This document shows, piece after piece, positions 16,563-25,494 of a stretch of 64,000 nt of DNA (the stretch's first letter is position 1; every line of letters begins with the position of its first letter). This DNA comes from Streptomyces sp. DSM 110735. Its GTDB lineage: Bacteria; Actinomycetota; Actinomycetes; Streptomycetales; Streptomycetaceae. The stretch covers positions 1 to 64,000 of the forward strand of contig NZ_JACYHF010000026.1 in the NCBI RefSeq assembly GCF_016482685.1, read 5' to 3'. The notes beneath the pieces were generated by a model. That model was not told the DNA's origin. It did no database searches and saw only the letters and a program-made list of their open reading frames with translations. The translations under genes were made by a program, and so were the position numbers.

Positions 16563-17390
16563 ATGACCACCACCTGGTTCATCACCGGCACCTCCTCGGG
16601 CTTCGGTCGGCTGCTCACCGAGCGCCTGCTGGCCCGGGGCGACCGCGTCGCGGCGACGCTCCGCAGGCCCGAGGCGCTGGACGACCTCCGCGCGGAGTAC
16701 GGCGACCGGCTCTGGACGGCTCACCTGGACGTCACCGACACCGACGAGGTGCGCCGGGTCGTCGGGGAGGCGTTCCAGGACCTCGGCAGGATCGACGTGG
16801 TCGTGAACAACGCCGGGTACGGCGTGCTCGCGTCCGTCGAGGAGGCGTCCGACGAGCAGATCCGCCGCGTGGTCGACACCAATCTGATCGGCTCGGTCCA
16901 GGTGATCCGCGCGGTCCTCCCGCATCTGCGCGCCCAGGGCGGCGGTCGCGTCCTCCAGGTGTCCACCGCGGGCGGGCAGACGACCTATCCGGGGCTCGGC
17001 TACTACCACGCGTCCAAGTGGGGCATCGAGGGATTCTGCGAGACCGCCGCGCGGGAGATCGCGCCGTTCGGTGTCGCCCTGACCATCGTCGAGCCGGGCG
17101 CGACCCCGACCAACTTCGCCACCTCGATCGACACCGCGCCGCCGCTGGACGCCTACGCGGACACCCCGGCGGGCGCGACCCGGCAGGCGGTCGCCGAGGG
17201 GCGCTTCCCGCTGCCCAACAGCGCCGAGAAGATCGCGGACGCGATGATCGACCTCGTGGACTCCGACGCGACCCCGCTCCGGCTGCCGCTCGGTCCGGAC
17301 ACGTACGACGACGTGCACGCGGCGCTCGCGGACCGGCTCGCCGAGCACGAGGCGCACCGGGAGGTGGCGTACTCGGTGGCGGCGGGGTGA
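16563..17390 (+). CDS. Short-chain dehydrogenase/reductase
   Basis: A 275-residue classical SDR. It has the nucleotide-binding motif TGTSSGFG (residues 9-15), NNAG at 82-85, Ser134 and the catalytic Y148-xxx-K152 in YYHASK. The PG motif EPGATPTNF follows. The sequence type (TGTSSGFG, YHASKWGIEGF) is the broad oxidoreductase group often found beside MmyB-type XRE regulators. NADP(H) is the probable cofactor; the substrate is unknown. Confidence 0.85.
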   Translation: MTTTWFITGTSSGFGRLLTERLLARGDRVAATLRRPEALDDLRAEYGDRLWTAHLDVTDTDEVRRVVGEAFQDLGRIDVVVNNAGYGVLASVEEASDEQIRRVVDTNLIGSVQVIRAVLPHLRAQGGGRVLQVSTAGGQTTYPGLGYYHASKWGIEGFCETAAREIAPFGVALTIVEPGATPTNFATSIDTAPPLDAYADTPAGATRQAVAEGRFPLPNSAEKIADAMIDLVDSDATPLRLPLGPDTYDDVHAALADRLAEHEAHREVAYSVAAG

Positions 17391-17436
17391 GCGGACGAAT
17401 GATCCAATAAGGGTCTTTCCCGACTATTCTGGTGCG

Positions 17437-18654
17437 ATGGCCATCGACTACGCGGCCGTGTTCCAGGCCCTGCCGGGCGCGGTCGCGCTGCTCAGTCCCG
17501 ATCTGGTGTTCGTCGATGCCAACCTCGCGTTCCTGCGGCAGGCGGGCCGCAGCCGCGCACAGGTGGTCGGGCGGTATCTTTTCGACGCCTTCCCCGACAA
17601 CCCGGGGAACCCCGGTGCCTCCGGCGCGCGGAACCTGGAGGCGTCCCTGCGCCGCGTCGTACGCACCCGCGAGATCGACACCATGGCACTGCAGCGCTAC
17701 GACGTCGAGTCCGCCGAGCAGGGCGGGCGGTGGGTGGAGCGGTACTGGAGCCCCGTCAACGCGCCGGTCTTCGCGCCGGACGGGCACATCGCCGTACTGA
17801 TCCACCGGGTCGAGGAGGTCACCGAGCTGCTGCGCGTCAGCGGCCGTCCGGGCGGCGAGCGCGGTCTGGAGGCGGAGCTGTACAGCAGGATGCGGGAGCT
17901 GCACCAGGTCAACGAGCGCCTGCGCAGGGCGCACGCCCGCGAGCGCGAGGTCGCCCTCAGCCTGCAGCGCGCGATGCTCCCCGCCCCCACGCCGGTCGAC
18001 CGCCACCGCGTCGCCGTCCGCTACCGCCCCGCCGTCGACTCGCTCAACGTGTGCGGGGACTGGTACGACCTGGTCGAGCTGGAGGACGGGGACCGGATCG
18101 CCGTCGCGGTCGGTGACGTCGTCGGTCACGGTCTCGAAGCCGCCGGGGTCATGGGGCAGCTCCGCAGCGCCCTGTCCGCCACCTCGCGGGTCGCCCGGGG
18201 ACCCGCCCAGGCGCTGGAGGTCCTCGGCAGGTACGCCCACTCGCTCGACGGCGCCCAGTCCACCACCGCGGTGACCGCCGTCATCGACTGGGACCGCCAC
18301 ACCATCACCTACTCCAGCGCCGGGCACCCGCCGCCCGTCCTGCTGCGCGGCACCGGCGGCGCGGACCTCCTCGACCGGGCGACCGACCCGCCCCTGGACG
18401 CCGCCCCCGAACCGCGCCCCCGCCCGGAGGCCACCATCGCCTTCACCGAGGGCGACACCCTGCTGCTGTACACCGACGGGCTCATCGAACGCCGCCACCA
18501 GGACATCGACACCGGGCTCGACCAGCTCGTCCGCTCCCTCGACGGCAACCGGCACAGCGCCGGACCCGGGGCGCTGGCCGACGCCGTGCTGCGGGATCTG
18601 CTCCCCGCCGAGGGCACGAGCGACGACATCGCGCTGGTCGTCGTACGCCTCTGA
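17437..18654 (+). CDS. PAS-PP2C (SpoIIE/RsbU-type) serine phosphatase
   Basis: A 405-residue protein: an N-terminal PAS sensor (about residues 5-125, beginning VFQALPGAVALLSPDLVFVD), a coiled linker with repeated Arg/Glu (LRRAHAREREVALSLQRAML) and a PP2C phosphatase domain from about residue 185. The metal-binding aspartates appear in CGDWYDL, VGDVVGHG, YTDGLIE and SDDIALVV. Such enzymes dephosphorylate anti-sigma antagonists (STAS proteins) and so release stress sigma factors. A STAS protein is encoded at 24079-24477, but the link is speculative. Confidence 0.85.
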   Translation: MAIDYAAVFQALPGAVALLSPDLVFVDANLAFLRQAGRSRAQVVGRYLFDAFPDNPGNPGASGARNLEASLRRVVRTREIDTMALQRYDVESAEQGGRWVERYWSPVNAPVFAPDGHIAVLIHRVEEVTELLRVSGRPGGERGLEAELYSRMRELHQVNERLRRAHAREREVALSLQRAMLPAPTPVDRHRVAVRYRPAVDSLNVCGDWYDLVELEDGDRIAVAVGDVVGHGLEAAGVMGQLRSALSATSRVARGPAQALEVLGRYAHSLDGAQSTTAVTAVIDWDRHTITYSSAGHPPPVLLRGTGGADLLDRATDPPLDAAPEPRPRPEATIAFTEGDTLLLYTDGLIERRHQDIDTGLDQLVRSLDGNRHSAGPGALADAVLRDLLPAEGTSDDIALVVVRL

Positions 18655-18841
18655 CCGACGCGCTTCCCGGGGTCCCCTCGGGGGCGGACCCCGACGAATT
18701 CCAGGGTCGTTGTCGCTCCTTGGAGTGATGAATTCTCCCCCTTTGCCCTCGTACCGTGGAATCACAGAACGGGGGCGGCGCATCGGCCGCCGACCGCCAA
18801 CGGCTCGCCCACGGGCCGACGATGACGACGGAGGAACAGCC

Positions 18842-19045
18842 ATGACCGCCCTTGCCCGCCCCACCGACGGCCGCATGATCGGCGGAGTGTGCGCAGCGCT
18901 GGCGCGCCGCTTCGGCACCTCGGCGACGACGATGCGGGTGATCTTCCTGCTGTCCTGCCTGCTGCCCGGACCGCAGTTCCTGCTCTACATAGCCCTGTGG
19001 ATCCTGTTCCCCTCCGAGGACAAGGCGCGCCCGGCGACCTGGTGA
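18842..19045 (+). CDS. PspC-domain protein
   Basis: A compact 67-residue protein. It matches the PspC domain: GRMIGGVCAALARRFGTS, then one long hydrophobic helix (VIFLLSCLLPG to LYIALWILFP). ATG start with GGAGGAA upstream. PspC proteins act at the membrane in phage-shock-type stress responses. The roughly 185-base upstream region contains an imperfect hairpin (18668-18693) that may end the phosphatase transcript. Confidence 0.8.
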   Translation: MTALARPTDGRMIGGVCAALARRFGTSATTMRVIFLLSCLLPGPQFLLYIALWILFPSEDKARPATW

Positions 19046-19115
19046 GCACACGCGCGAGCCGCCGACGCGTCCCGGACGGATCCGGGCGCGACGACGGCTC
19101 GTGGGTGCCTCGGGG

Positions 19116-19433
19116 TCAGCCGAGCGGAATGCCGTTGACCGGCAGACCGTGGGTCGGCAGCCCCTTGAGCGGCAGACCGCCGAGCAGCCCGGCGACCGGC
19201 GCCGCCGGACCCTGGGCGACGACCTTCTGAACGGCGGGCTGCGCGGCGGCGAGCCCGCTGCCGACGGCACCCTGGCCCTGGGTGAGGGCCCCGGTGGCGC
19301 CCGGGAGCGTCTTGGTGACGGAGTCCAGGCCCTGCGGAGCGGCCGGGGCCGCGTTGGCGGCACCCGCGCCGACGGCGGCGAAGGCGGCGCCGAGCGCGGC
19401 GACACCGAGGGTCTTGACGGCAGACTGCTTCAT
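19116..19433 (-). CDS. Small secreted protein, paralogue-like to the one at 8.6-9.0 kb
   Basis: A 105-residue exported protein: signal peptide MKQSAVKTLGVAALGAAFAA with cleavage near ANA-APA, then an 80-residue Gly/Leu/Pro/Val-rich mature chain. Its C-terminus is quasi-repetitive (GLPLKGLPTHGLPVNGIPLG). The low-complexity hydrophobic pattern resembles that of the 141-residue secreted protein at 8558-8983. Proteins of this kind are sometimes mislabelled ATP-binding protein. Function unknown. Confidence 0.7.
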   Translation of the reverse strand: MKQSAVKTLGVAALGAAFAAVGAGAANAAPAAPQGLDSVTKTLPGATGALTQGQGAVGSGLAAAQPAVQKVVAQGPAAPVAGLLGGLPLKGLPTHGLPVNGIPLG

Positions 19434-19888
19434 GGTGAATGGCGTCCTTGAATGCGAGAAACGGGGATCTCATTCGATGAGCGGTCCCCGACCGTAAACG
19501 CGCCGAACCGTCCGCCGCAAACACCGAAATGCGAACGACCTGTGAATGCGCGTCCGTATTCCCACCCCCAACACCCCTGCCCCCGTCCGCCCGTTCGAAA
19601 GATAACCCCTGATGGGCGCCCCACCCATGAACAGGTATTCGCCCTCCCCTCCCTCGCATCCGCATTCGAGGGCGTCATTTCACACCCCACCCCGTTCATC
19701 GAAAGGAATGAACCCTGTTTTCATCGCATTGACGGAGAAGCGACTCCGGTAAACCGGACTCCCCACCCGACGCCGGGCTTCACACCCGCCACCCTCCCCC
19801 GTCCCACGTCGGGCACACGTTCGGTCGATACCCAACGGTGACCGCCGGGAAGGGTTTGGTTCACTGCCGCTTCTGACACTGTTCTGCC
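19434..19888. other. Intergenic region between divergent genes
   Basis: 455 bases, slightly less GC-rich than the surroundings, holding the promoters of the secreted protein (minus) and the hydrolase-like gene (plus). No convincing reading frame, hairpin or repeat was seen. Confidence 0.6.
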
Positions 19889-20647
19889 ATGGGACAGCAA
19901 GCGGCGCCGGTCCGAACGGCCAGGCTGGGGAAGGCGGTCGGCTCCGGGCCGGGCGCGGTGAGTGGGGCGGTGCTGCTGCTCGCCGGGGGCACGGAGGTCT
20001 CGGAGCAGCGACCGTTTCCCTTCTCCACGGGGCTGGTTCGCGCGCTGGGGCGGCGGCTCGCCCGTACGGGGCGGACCGAAGGGCTCGCCGTGCATCCGGT
20101 GCACTACCGGTACCGGGGATGGAACGGCACCGAGGCGCACCTCGCGTCGGATGCCACATGGGCGGCCGACGAGGCGGTACGGCTCTACGGCGATGTGCCC
20201 GTGTGCCTGGTCGGGCTGCACATGGGCGGACGCGCCGCCCTGCGTGCCGGAGGGCACGAGGCGGTCAACTCCGTGGTGGCGCTGGCACCTTGGCTGCCCG
20301 AGGAGGACGTGGCGATACCGGTCGAGCCGGTGAAGCAGTTGGTGGGGCGCCGGGTGCTGATCGCGCACGGCACCAACGACGAGCGGTCCGACCCGGAGCT
20401 GTCCTTCCGTCTCGCCGCCCGCGCCAAGAAGGTGAACCGGGACGTGTGCCGGTTCGAAGTGCACTCGGACGGCCACGGCTTGCATCAGTACCGGGACGAA
20501 GTAATCGCCCTCACCGAGGACTTCGTCCTGGGCGCCCTCTTCGGGCACCCGGTGTCCCGCCCGGTGGAGGACGCCCTCGCGGCACCGCCGCCGATAGGGC
20601 TGCGGATGCCGCTGGCGTCCGGCTTCGGCCGCTCGCTGCGCAAGTAG
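19889..20647 (+). CDS. Alpha/beta-hydrolase-fold protein with nucleophile Ser replaced by His
   Basis: A 252-residue protein of the dienelactone-hydrolase/esterase type. The nucleophile elbow reads VGLHMGGRAALRA where active members have GxSxG, so residue 111 is His rather than Ser. The acid (D164 in HGTNDE) and a His (H196 or H199 in SDGHGLHQY) are present. Either the enzyme is inactive, or it uses another chemistry. It converges with the LysR gene 13 bases away. Confidence 0.75.
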   Translation: MGQQAAPVRTARLGKAVGSGPGAVSGAVLLLAGGTEVSEQRPFPFSTGLVRALGRRLARTGRTEGLAVHPVHYRYRGWNGTEAHLASDATWAADEAVRLYGDVPVCLVGLHMGGRAALRAGGHEAVNSVVALAPWLPEEDVAIPVEPVKQLVGRRVLIAHGTNDERSDPELSFRLAARAKKVNRDVCRFEVHSDGHGLHQYRDEVIALTEDFVLGALFGHPVSRPVEDALAAPPPIGLRMPLASGFGRSLRK

Positions 20648-20660
20648 GGCTCACGAAGGG

Positions 20661-21614
20661 TCAGTTGGGAAGCAGGCTCCCGCGCCGGGAGAGCAGGAAC
20701 CTCTTGAAGGCGGCTACCGGTGGGGTGTCCGGGCGGTCGGCCAGCCAGGCGACGCCGATCTCACGGACCGCGCGCGGAGCCGTCACGGTCAGCTCGACCA
20801 CACCCGGGCGCGGCACGGTGGGCGGTGGCAGCAGGGCGACCCCGAGTCCGGCCGCGACCAGACCGCGCAGGGTCTCGGTCTCCTCACCCTCGAAGGCGAC
20901 CCTGGGCCGGAATCCCGCCTCGCTGCACAGGTCGTCGGTGATGCGGCGCAGCCCGTAGCCGGGTTCCAGGGTCACGAAGGTCTCCTCGGCTGCCTCCGCG
21001 AGCCGGATGCGGCGGCGCCCGGCGAGGTGGTGGTCGGCCGGTACGACCAGGCGCAGCTTCTGCTCGTCCAGGCGGCGGGCGACCAGGTCCGGGGCGTCCG
21101 GCACCGGCGAGGTCAGACACAGGTCCAGCTCGCCCGCGCGCAGCCGCTCCAGCATGGCCTCGCCGTAGTTCTGCACCAGGCTGAAGCGGATGCGGGGGTG
21201 GTCGGCGCGGAATGCCTGGAGCAGCCCGGGCACGGTCTCCGGACCCATGGTGTGCAGGAAGCCGAAGGCGACCTTGCCGGTGGCGGGGTCGGCGTCGGCG
21301 CGGACCTCCTCGGCGGCGCGTTCGACCTCGGCGAGGGCGCGCTCGACGGAGGCGAGGAAGGTGTGTCCGGCGGGGGTGAGGGAGACGGTGCGCCCGTGCC
21401 GGGCGAACAGGTCGACGCCGAGGTCCTGCTCCAGGCGGACCATCGCGCGGGACAGGGTGGACTGGGGGACGTTCATCTCGCGCGCCGCCCGGGTGACGTG
21501 CTCGGTGCGGGCCACCCCGGCGAAGTAGGCGAGGCGGGGCGCGAGCAGCATCGCCATGTCTTCTGTGTCACCGGACGGTGACAGGCGCGGCTGTGACCTG
21601 TGCTGATGCTCCAT
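20661..21614 (-). CDS. LysR-family transcriptional regulator
   Basis: A 317-residue LysR-type regulator read from MEHQHRSQ. The helix-turn-helix (FAGVARTEHVTRAAREMNVPQSTLSRA) is within residues 30-65 and is followed by the substrate-binding domain with GFLHTMGPETVPGLL and LDLCLTSPVPD. It is divergent from the MFS exporter gene, 63 bases apart, the usual arrangement for a regulator of an efflux or uptake gene. An imperfect palindrome around ATGCAT at 21634-21645 is a candidate site. Confidence 0.85.
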   Translation of the reverse strand: MEHQHRSQPRLSPSGDTEDMAMLLAPRLAYFAGVARTEHVTRAAREMNVPQSTLSRAMVRLEQDLGVDLFARHGRTVSLTPAGHTFLASVERALAEVERAAEEVRADADPATGKVAFGFLHTMGPETVPGLLQAFRADHPRIRFSLVQNYGEAMLERLRAGELDLCLTSPVPDAPDLVARRLDEQKLRLVVPADHHLAGRRRIRLAEAAEETFVTLEPGYGLRRITDDLCSEAGFRPRVAFEGEETETLRGLVAAGLGVALLPPPTVPRPGVVELTVTAPRAVREIGVAWLADRPDTPPVAAFKRFLLSRRGSLLPN

Positions 21615-21677
21615 GGGAACGATTATGGCGATTCCATGCATTGGACGGATGAGCGGGAGCGTACGTAGCGTCGAAGC

Positions 21678-23024
21678 ATGTCTCCCGCCAGTACCGGGGC
21701 GTCCATCCGTGTGGACGCCGGCCCGCCCGTCCCCTCCTCCGAAGCGTCCGACGCCGTGGCGACCACACAGGTCCCCGGGGCCGTAGAGGTCCCAGCGGCT
21801 GCCGTCGAGGTCACGGAGGCTGCCGACTCGCGCATGACGCCCGGCGGTCCCGGCTACCGCCGTATGAGCCTCGCCCTCTTCCTCGCCGGGGTCGCGACCT
21901 TCGCGCTGCTCTACTCCACCCAGGCCCTGCTCCCGCTGATCTCCGCCGACCTCGGGGTCGCGGCGGGCGAGGCGAGCTGGACCGTGGCCGCCGCGACCGG
22001 CGGGCTCGCGCTGTTCGTGCTGCCGATGAGCGCGCTGTCCGAGCGTTTCGGGCGCCGTACGGTCATGACGGCGTCGCTGGTGGTCGCGGTGAGCGTCGGC
22101 ATGCTGGTGCCGTTCGCGCCGTCCATCGGCGCGCTGGTCGCGCTGCGCGCGGTGCAGGGCGCGGCGCTGGCCGGGCTGCCCGCCTCCGCGACGGCGTATC
22201 TGGCCGAGGAGGTCCGCCCGAAGGCGCTGGTCACGGCGATCGGTCTGTTCGTGGCGGGCAACAGCGTGGGCGGCATGAGCGGCCGGGTGATCACCGGCTG
22301 GGTCGCGCAGGAGTGGGGCTGGCGGACCGCCGTCGGCGTGATCGGCGTGGTGGCGGTCGGGTGCGCGGTGGCGTTCCGGCTGCTGCTGCCCGCGCCGAAG
22401 CACTTCCGGGCGGGTTCGCTGCGCCCGCGCGTGCTGGCCGGTACGGTCCGCGACCACCTGTCGAACCCGCTGCTGCGCCGCCTGTACGCGATCGGCGCGC
22501 TGTTCATGATGGTATTCGGCGGGGTCTACACGGTGATCGGCTACCGCCTGACGGAGGCGCCGTTCTCGCTGCCGCAGGGCATCATCGGCTCGATCTTCCT
22601 GGTGTACCTGGTCGGCACGGTGTCCGCGTCCACCTCGGGACGTCTGGTGGGCCGCCTCGGTCGCCGGGGCGCGCTCTACACGGCCGCCGGGACCACGGCG
22701 GCGGGTCTGCTGCTCTCCCTCGCCCCGTCGGTGCCGCTGGTGCTGCTCGGTCTGGTGCTGATCACGGCCGGGTTCTTCGCGGGCCACGCGGTCGCGTCCT
22801 CCGCCGTCGGGCGTACGGCGACGCACGGGCGGGCGCAGGCGTCGGCGCTGTACCAGTCGGCGTACTACATCGGCTCCAGCGTGGGCAGCACGGTCGGCGC
22901 GCTGGCGTTCCACTCCGACGGCTGGGCGGGCACGGTCGGCGTAGGGCTCCTCGCGGTGCTGGGCGTCGTCACGATCACGCTGCTGGGCACGCGGGCGGCG
23001 CGACGGGAGGCGGTTCCCGCCTAG
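21678..23024 (+). CDS. MFS transporter (YnfM/Bcr-like drug exporter type)
   Basis: A 448-residue, 12-helix major facilitator. A hydrophilic N-terminal tail of about 60 residues precedes helix one (LFLAGVATFALLYSTQALLP). The motif A region is SALSERFGRRTVM, and VRAVQGAALAGLPASATAYL-like motif C sequence follows. The family includes sugar/arabinose and drug exporters of the YnfM type; the substrate is unknown. A strong terminator follows at 23041-23085. Probably controlled by the divergent LysR protein. Confidence 0.85.
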   Translation: MSPASTGASIRVDAGPPVPSSEASDAVATTQVPGAVEVPAAAVEVTEAADSRMTPGGPGYRRMSLALFLAGVATFALLYSTQALLPLISADLGVAAGEASWTVAAATGGLALFVLPMSALSERFGRRTVMTASLVVAVSVGMLVPFAPSIGALVALRAVQGAALAGLPASATAYLAEEVRPKALVTAIGLFVAGNSVGGMSGRVITGWVAQEWGWRTAVGVIGVVAVGCAVAFRLLLPAPKHFRAGSLRPRVLAGTVRDHLSNPLLRRLYAIGALFMMVFGGVYTVIGYRLTEAPFSLPQGIIGSIFLVYLVGTVSASTSGRLVGRLGRRGALYTAAGTTAAGLLLSLAPSVPLVLLGLVLITAGFFAGHAVASSAVGRTATHGRAQASALYQSAYYIGSSVGSTVGALAFHSDGWAGTVGVGLLAVLGVVTITLLGTRAARREAVPA

Positions 23025-23040
23025 GGCCCGATCCGTCGTA

Positions 23041-23085
23041 CGCCCGGTCCGGTCCGCGATCCAGCGGTCCCGGACCGGGCGTTTT
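23041..23085 (+). terminator. Intrinsic terminator after MFS gene
   Basis: Perfect 12-base arms CGCCCGGTCCGG (23041-23052) and CCGGACCGGGCG (23070-23081) are followed by TTTT. Loop of 17 bases. Confidence 0.8.
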
Positions 23086-23181
23086 CGTACTCCGGGGGCC
23101 GTTGTCAGTGGGCTGCGGTAACTTCCGGAGTGCTGGGGCGCGACGAGGCGCGATCAGGACGGCCACGGGGGTGGGTGGACC

Positions 23182-24195
23182 ATGGGCGAGGGTACGGCGA
23201 CGGCGGATCTCGACACCGCGCTGGAGAAACACAGGACCGAGCTGACCGGGTACTGCTACCGGATGCTGGGCTCGTCCTTCGAGGCCGAGGACGCGGTGCA
23301 GGACACCCTGGTGCGCGCCTGGCGGGCGTACGACAAGTTCGAGGGCCGCTCCAGTCTCAGGTCGTGGCTGTACCGGATCGCGACGAACGTGTGCCTGGAC
23401 ATGCTGACGGCGAGCGGGAAGCGGGCCCGGCCGATGGATCTGACGGAGGCGACCCCGCTCGCGCGGGCGGCGCTGTCGCCGCGTCCGGACCACACCTGGC
23501 TGGAGCCGGTGCCGGACGCGCGGGTGCTGCCCTCGGTGCAGGACCCGGCGGAGGCGGCGGTCGCGCGGGAGTCGATCCGGCTGGCGTTCATGGCGGCGCT
23601 GCAGCAACTGCCGCCCAAGCAGCGGGCGGTGCTGATCCTGCGCGAGGTCCTGGCCTGGCGGGCGAGCGAGGTCGCAGAGCTGCTCGGCACGACGGTCGCC
23701 TCGGTGAACAGCGCCCTCCAGCGGGCCCGCGCCACCCTCGCGGAGCGCGCGGACGCGGGGGACGACGCGGCGGTCTCCGACCCGCTGGACGAGGAGCAGC
23801 AGCGGCTCCTGGAGCGCTATGTGAAGGCGTTCGAGGGGTACGACATGACGGCGCTGACGGCGCTGCTCCACGAGGACGCGGTGATGACGATGCCGCCGTT
23901 CGACCTCTGGCTGCGCGGTCCGGCGGACATCACGGGCTTCATGTCGACCATCGGCGCCTCGTGCGCGGGCTCGCGCCTGCTGCCGGTGGAGGTCAACGGT
24001 CTTCCGGGCTTCGCGCACTACAAGCCCGACCCGGAGAAGGGCGGCTTCAGTCCCTGGGCGGTCCAGGCGCTGGAGATCTCAGACGGCCGGATCACCGGTT
24101 TCCACTGCTTCCTGGACACCGCCCGCTGGTTCCCCCTCTTCGGTCTGCCCCTCCACCTGGAAGCGGAGTCCGACGAGAGCGAGGAGCGCGGCTAG
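23182..24195 (+). CDS. ECF sigma factor with C-terminal SnoaL-like domain
   Basis: A 337-residue sigma factor of the SigG/SigX5-like group. Region 2 includes EAEDAVQDTLVRAWRAYDKF and SSLRSWLYRIATNVCLD. Region 4 includes LPPKQRAVLILREVLAWRAS and the recognition helix TVASVNSALQRAR. After residue 210 comes an NTF2/SnoaL-type domain (LLERYVKAFEGYDMTALTAL), which in related ECF groups replaces a separate anti-sigma factor. The 3' end overlaps the convergent STAS gene by 117 bases. ATG start at 23182. Confidence 0.9.
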   Translation: MGEGTATADLDTALEKHRTELTGYCYRMLGSSFEAEDAVQDTLVRAWRAYDKFEGRSSLRSWLYRIATNVCLDMLTASGKRARPMDLTEATPLARAALSPRPDHTWLEPVPDARVLPSVQDPAEAAVARESIRLAFMAALQQLPPKQRAVLILREVLAWRASEVAELLGTTVASVNSALQRARATLAERADAGDDAAVSDPLDEEQQRLLERYVKAFEGYDMTALTALLHEDAVMTMPPFDLWLRGPADITGFMSTIGASCAGSRLLPVEVNGLPGFAHYKPDPEKGGFSPWAVQALEISDGRITGFHCFLDTARWFPLFGLPLHLEAESDESEERG

Positions 24196-24477
24196 GGCGG
24201 GCGCGGGGTCGCGCAGCCGTATCCGCCCGCCGCCGCGGTGGGCGGCGAGTTCGAGACGGGCGAGCAGCTCGACGTGCCCGAGACCGGGTGCGCGGATCGC
24301 GCCCACGTCGCAGACGACGGTCCTGGTGGGACCGTCCGCCAGCAGGTCCCGCACGCGGTCGCACAGTCCGGCCAGCGCGCGGGGGTCGGCGGGGCCTGGC
24401 GGTATGGGCACGGCGGGGAAGTCGGCCGGGGTCTCGGGGTCCACCTGCGGTGGACCGGCGGGAGGCGCGGAAATCAT
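24079..24477 (-). CDS. STAS-domain protein (anti-sigma antagonist-like)
   Basis: A 132-residue protein with a Pro-rich N-terminus and a STAS fold: CDRVRDLLADGPTRTVVCDVG, then APGLGHVELLARLELAAHR and RIRLRDPAPAL. The usual phospho-serine position (DSSG in SpoIIAA-type proteins) appears to read APG, so phosphoregulation is unlikely in the standard form. The reading frame ends 117 bases inside the convergent ECF gene. It is divergent from the AEC transporter. Confidence 0.7.
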   Translation of the reverse strand: MISAPPAGPPQVDPETPADFPAVPIPPGPADPRALAGLCDRVRDLLADGPTRTVVCDVGAIRAPGLGHVELLARLELAAHRGGGRIRLRDPAPALAALLALVGLRFQVEGQTEEGEPAGGVQEAVETGDPAV

Positions 24478-24569
24478 CGCGTCGCGGAGTCGCGGCTGGG
24501 ACGCGGAGATCGTGGAGATCGCGACCGCCGCATTGACCGGTCCCCGGACCGCCCCGGAGGCTGAGGTCC

Positions 24570-25490
24570 GTGCGGGGGGTGCTGAGCGGGTTCGCGGTGA
24601 TCGCGGTCGTCATCGGGGTGGGGTACGTGCTCGGGCGGCGCGGGTCGCTCGGGGAGCGCGGCGGGGAGGTGCTGACCCGGCTCGCCTTTTCGGTCGCGGG
24701 CCCGGCGCTGCTGTTCACCACCCTGGCGACGGCCGACCTGTCGGTCCTCTTCTCCGCCCGGCTGCTGGTGACCGCGCTGAGCACGGCGGCGGTCTCGGGG
24801 ATCTTCGTCGCGGTGGGCGTGCTGCGGCACTGGGGCGTGGGCCGTACGACGATCGGCGCGCTGTGCTCCGGCTACGTCAACTCGGGCAACCTCGGCATCC
24901 CGATCGCCGCGTACGTCCTCGGCGACGCCTCCCTGGTGGCGCCGGTCCTGCTCTTCCAGGTCGTCCTGGTGACCCCGCTCGCCCTGACCGTCCTGGACCT
25001 GTCCGGCGCGGGCGACAAGGGCCCGGTGTGGCGACGCCTGCTGACTCCCCTGCGCAACCCGATCGCCCTCGGTTCCCTCTCCGGCGTCGTGGTCTCGGCA
25101 ACGGGCGTGTCCGTCCCCGGCCCCCTGATGAACCCCCTCACCCTCATCGGCGCGATGTCCGTCCCGGCAGCCCTCCTCGCCTTCGGCATGTCACTCCCCC
25201 ACAGCGCCCTCCCCGCCCGCGGCCCCGACCGCCGCCCGGTCCTCCTCTCGGTAACCCTGAAATCCCTGGCCCAGCCCTTGATCGCCTGGACCCTGGCCCA
25301 CTACGTCCTCTCCCTCCCCCAAGCCGCCCTCCTCGACGTGGTCGTCACCTCCGCCCTCCCCGCCGCCCAGAACCTCTTCACGTACGCGAGCACGTACCGC
25401 ACCGCCGAATCCCTGGCCCGCGAGTCGATCCTGCTGTCGACGGTGGTGTCCGTGCCGGTGCTGGTGGGGGTGGCGGCGGTGTTGGGGTGA
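24570..25490 (+). CDS. AEC-family (auxin efflux carrier-like) transporter
   Basis: A 306-residue integral membrane protein with about ten helices. It matches the AEC family: FAVIAVVIGVGYVLGRRG at the N-terminus, GYVNSGNLGIPIAAYVLGD in the middle (the conserved N-x-G-N-x-G segment) and LPAAQNLFTYAS near the end. Likely a secondary carrier for an organic anion or metabolite. GTG start at 24570; a second GTG at 24579 is possible. It converges with the GNAT gene 4 bases away. Confidence 0.85.
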   Translation: MRGVLSGFAVIAVVIGVGYVLGRRGSLGERGGEVLTRLAFSVAGPALLFTTLATADLSVLFSARLLVTALSTAAVSGIFVAVGVLRHWGVGRTTIGALCSGYVNSGNLGIPIAAYVLGDASLVAPVLLFQVVLVTPLALTVLDLSGAGDKGPVWRRLLTPLRNPIALGSLSGVVVSATGVSVPGPLMNPLTLIGAMSVPAALLAFGMSLPHSALPARGPDRRPVLLSVTLKSLAQPLIAWTLAHYVLSLPQAALLDVVVTSALPAAQNLFTYASTYRTAESLARESILLSTVVSVPVLVGVAAVLG

Positions 25491-25494
25491 GGGG

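Noticed and set aside
20661..22913. 750-codon minus-strand frame joining the LysR gene to a longer N-terminus
   Set aside because: The extra N-terminal half is the antisense of the MFS gene. The real regulator starts at 21614.
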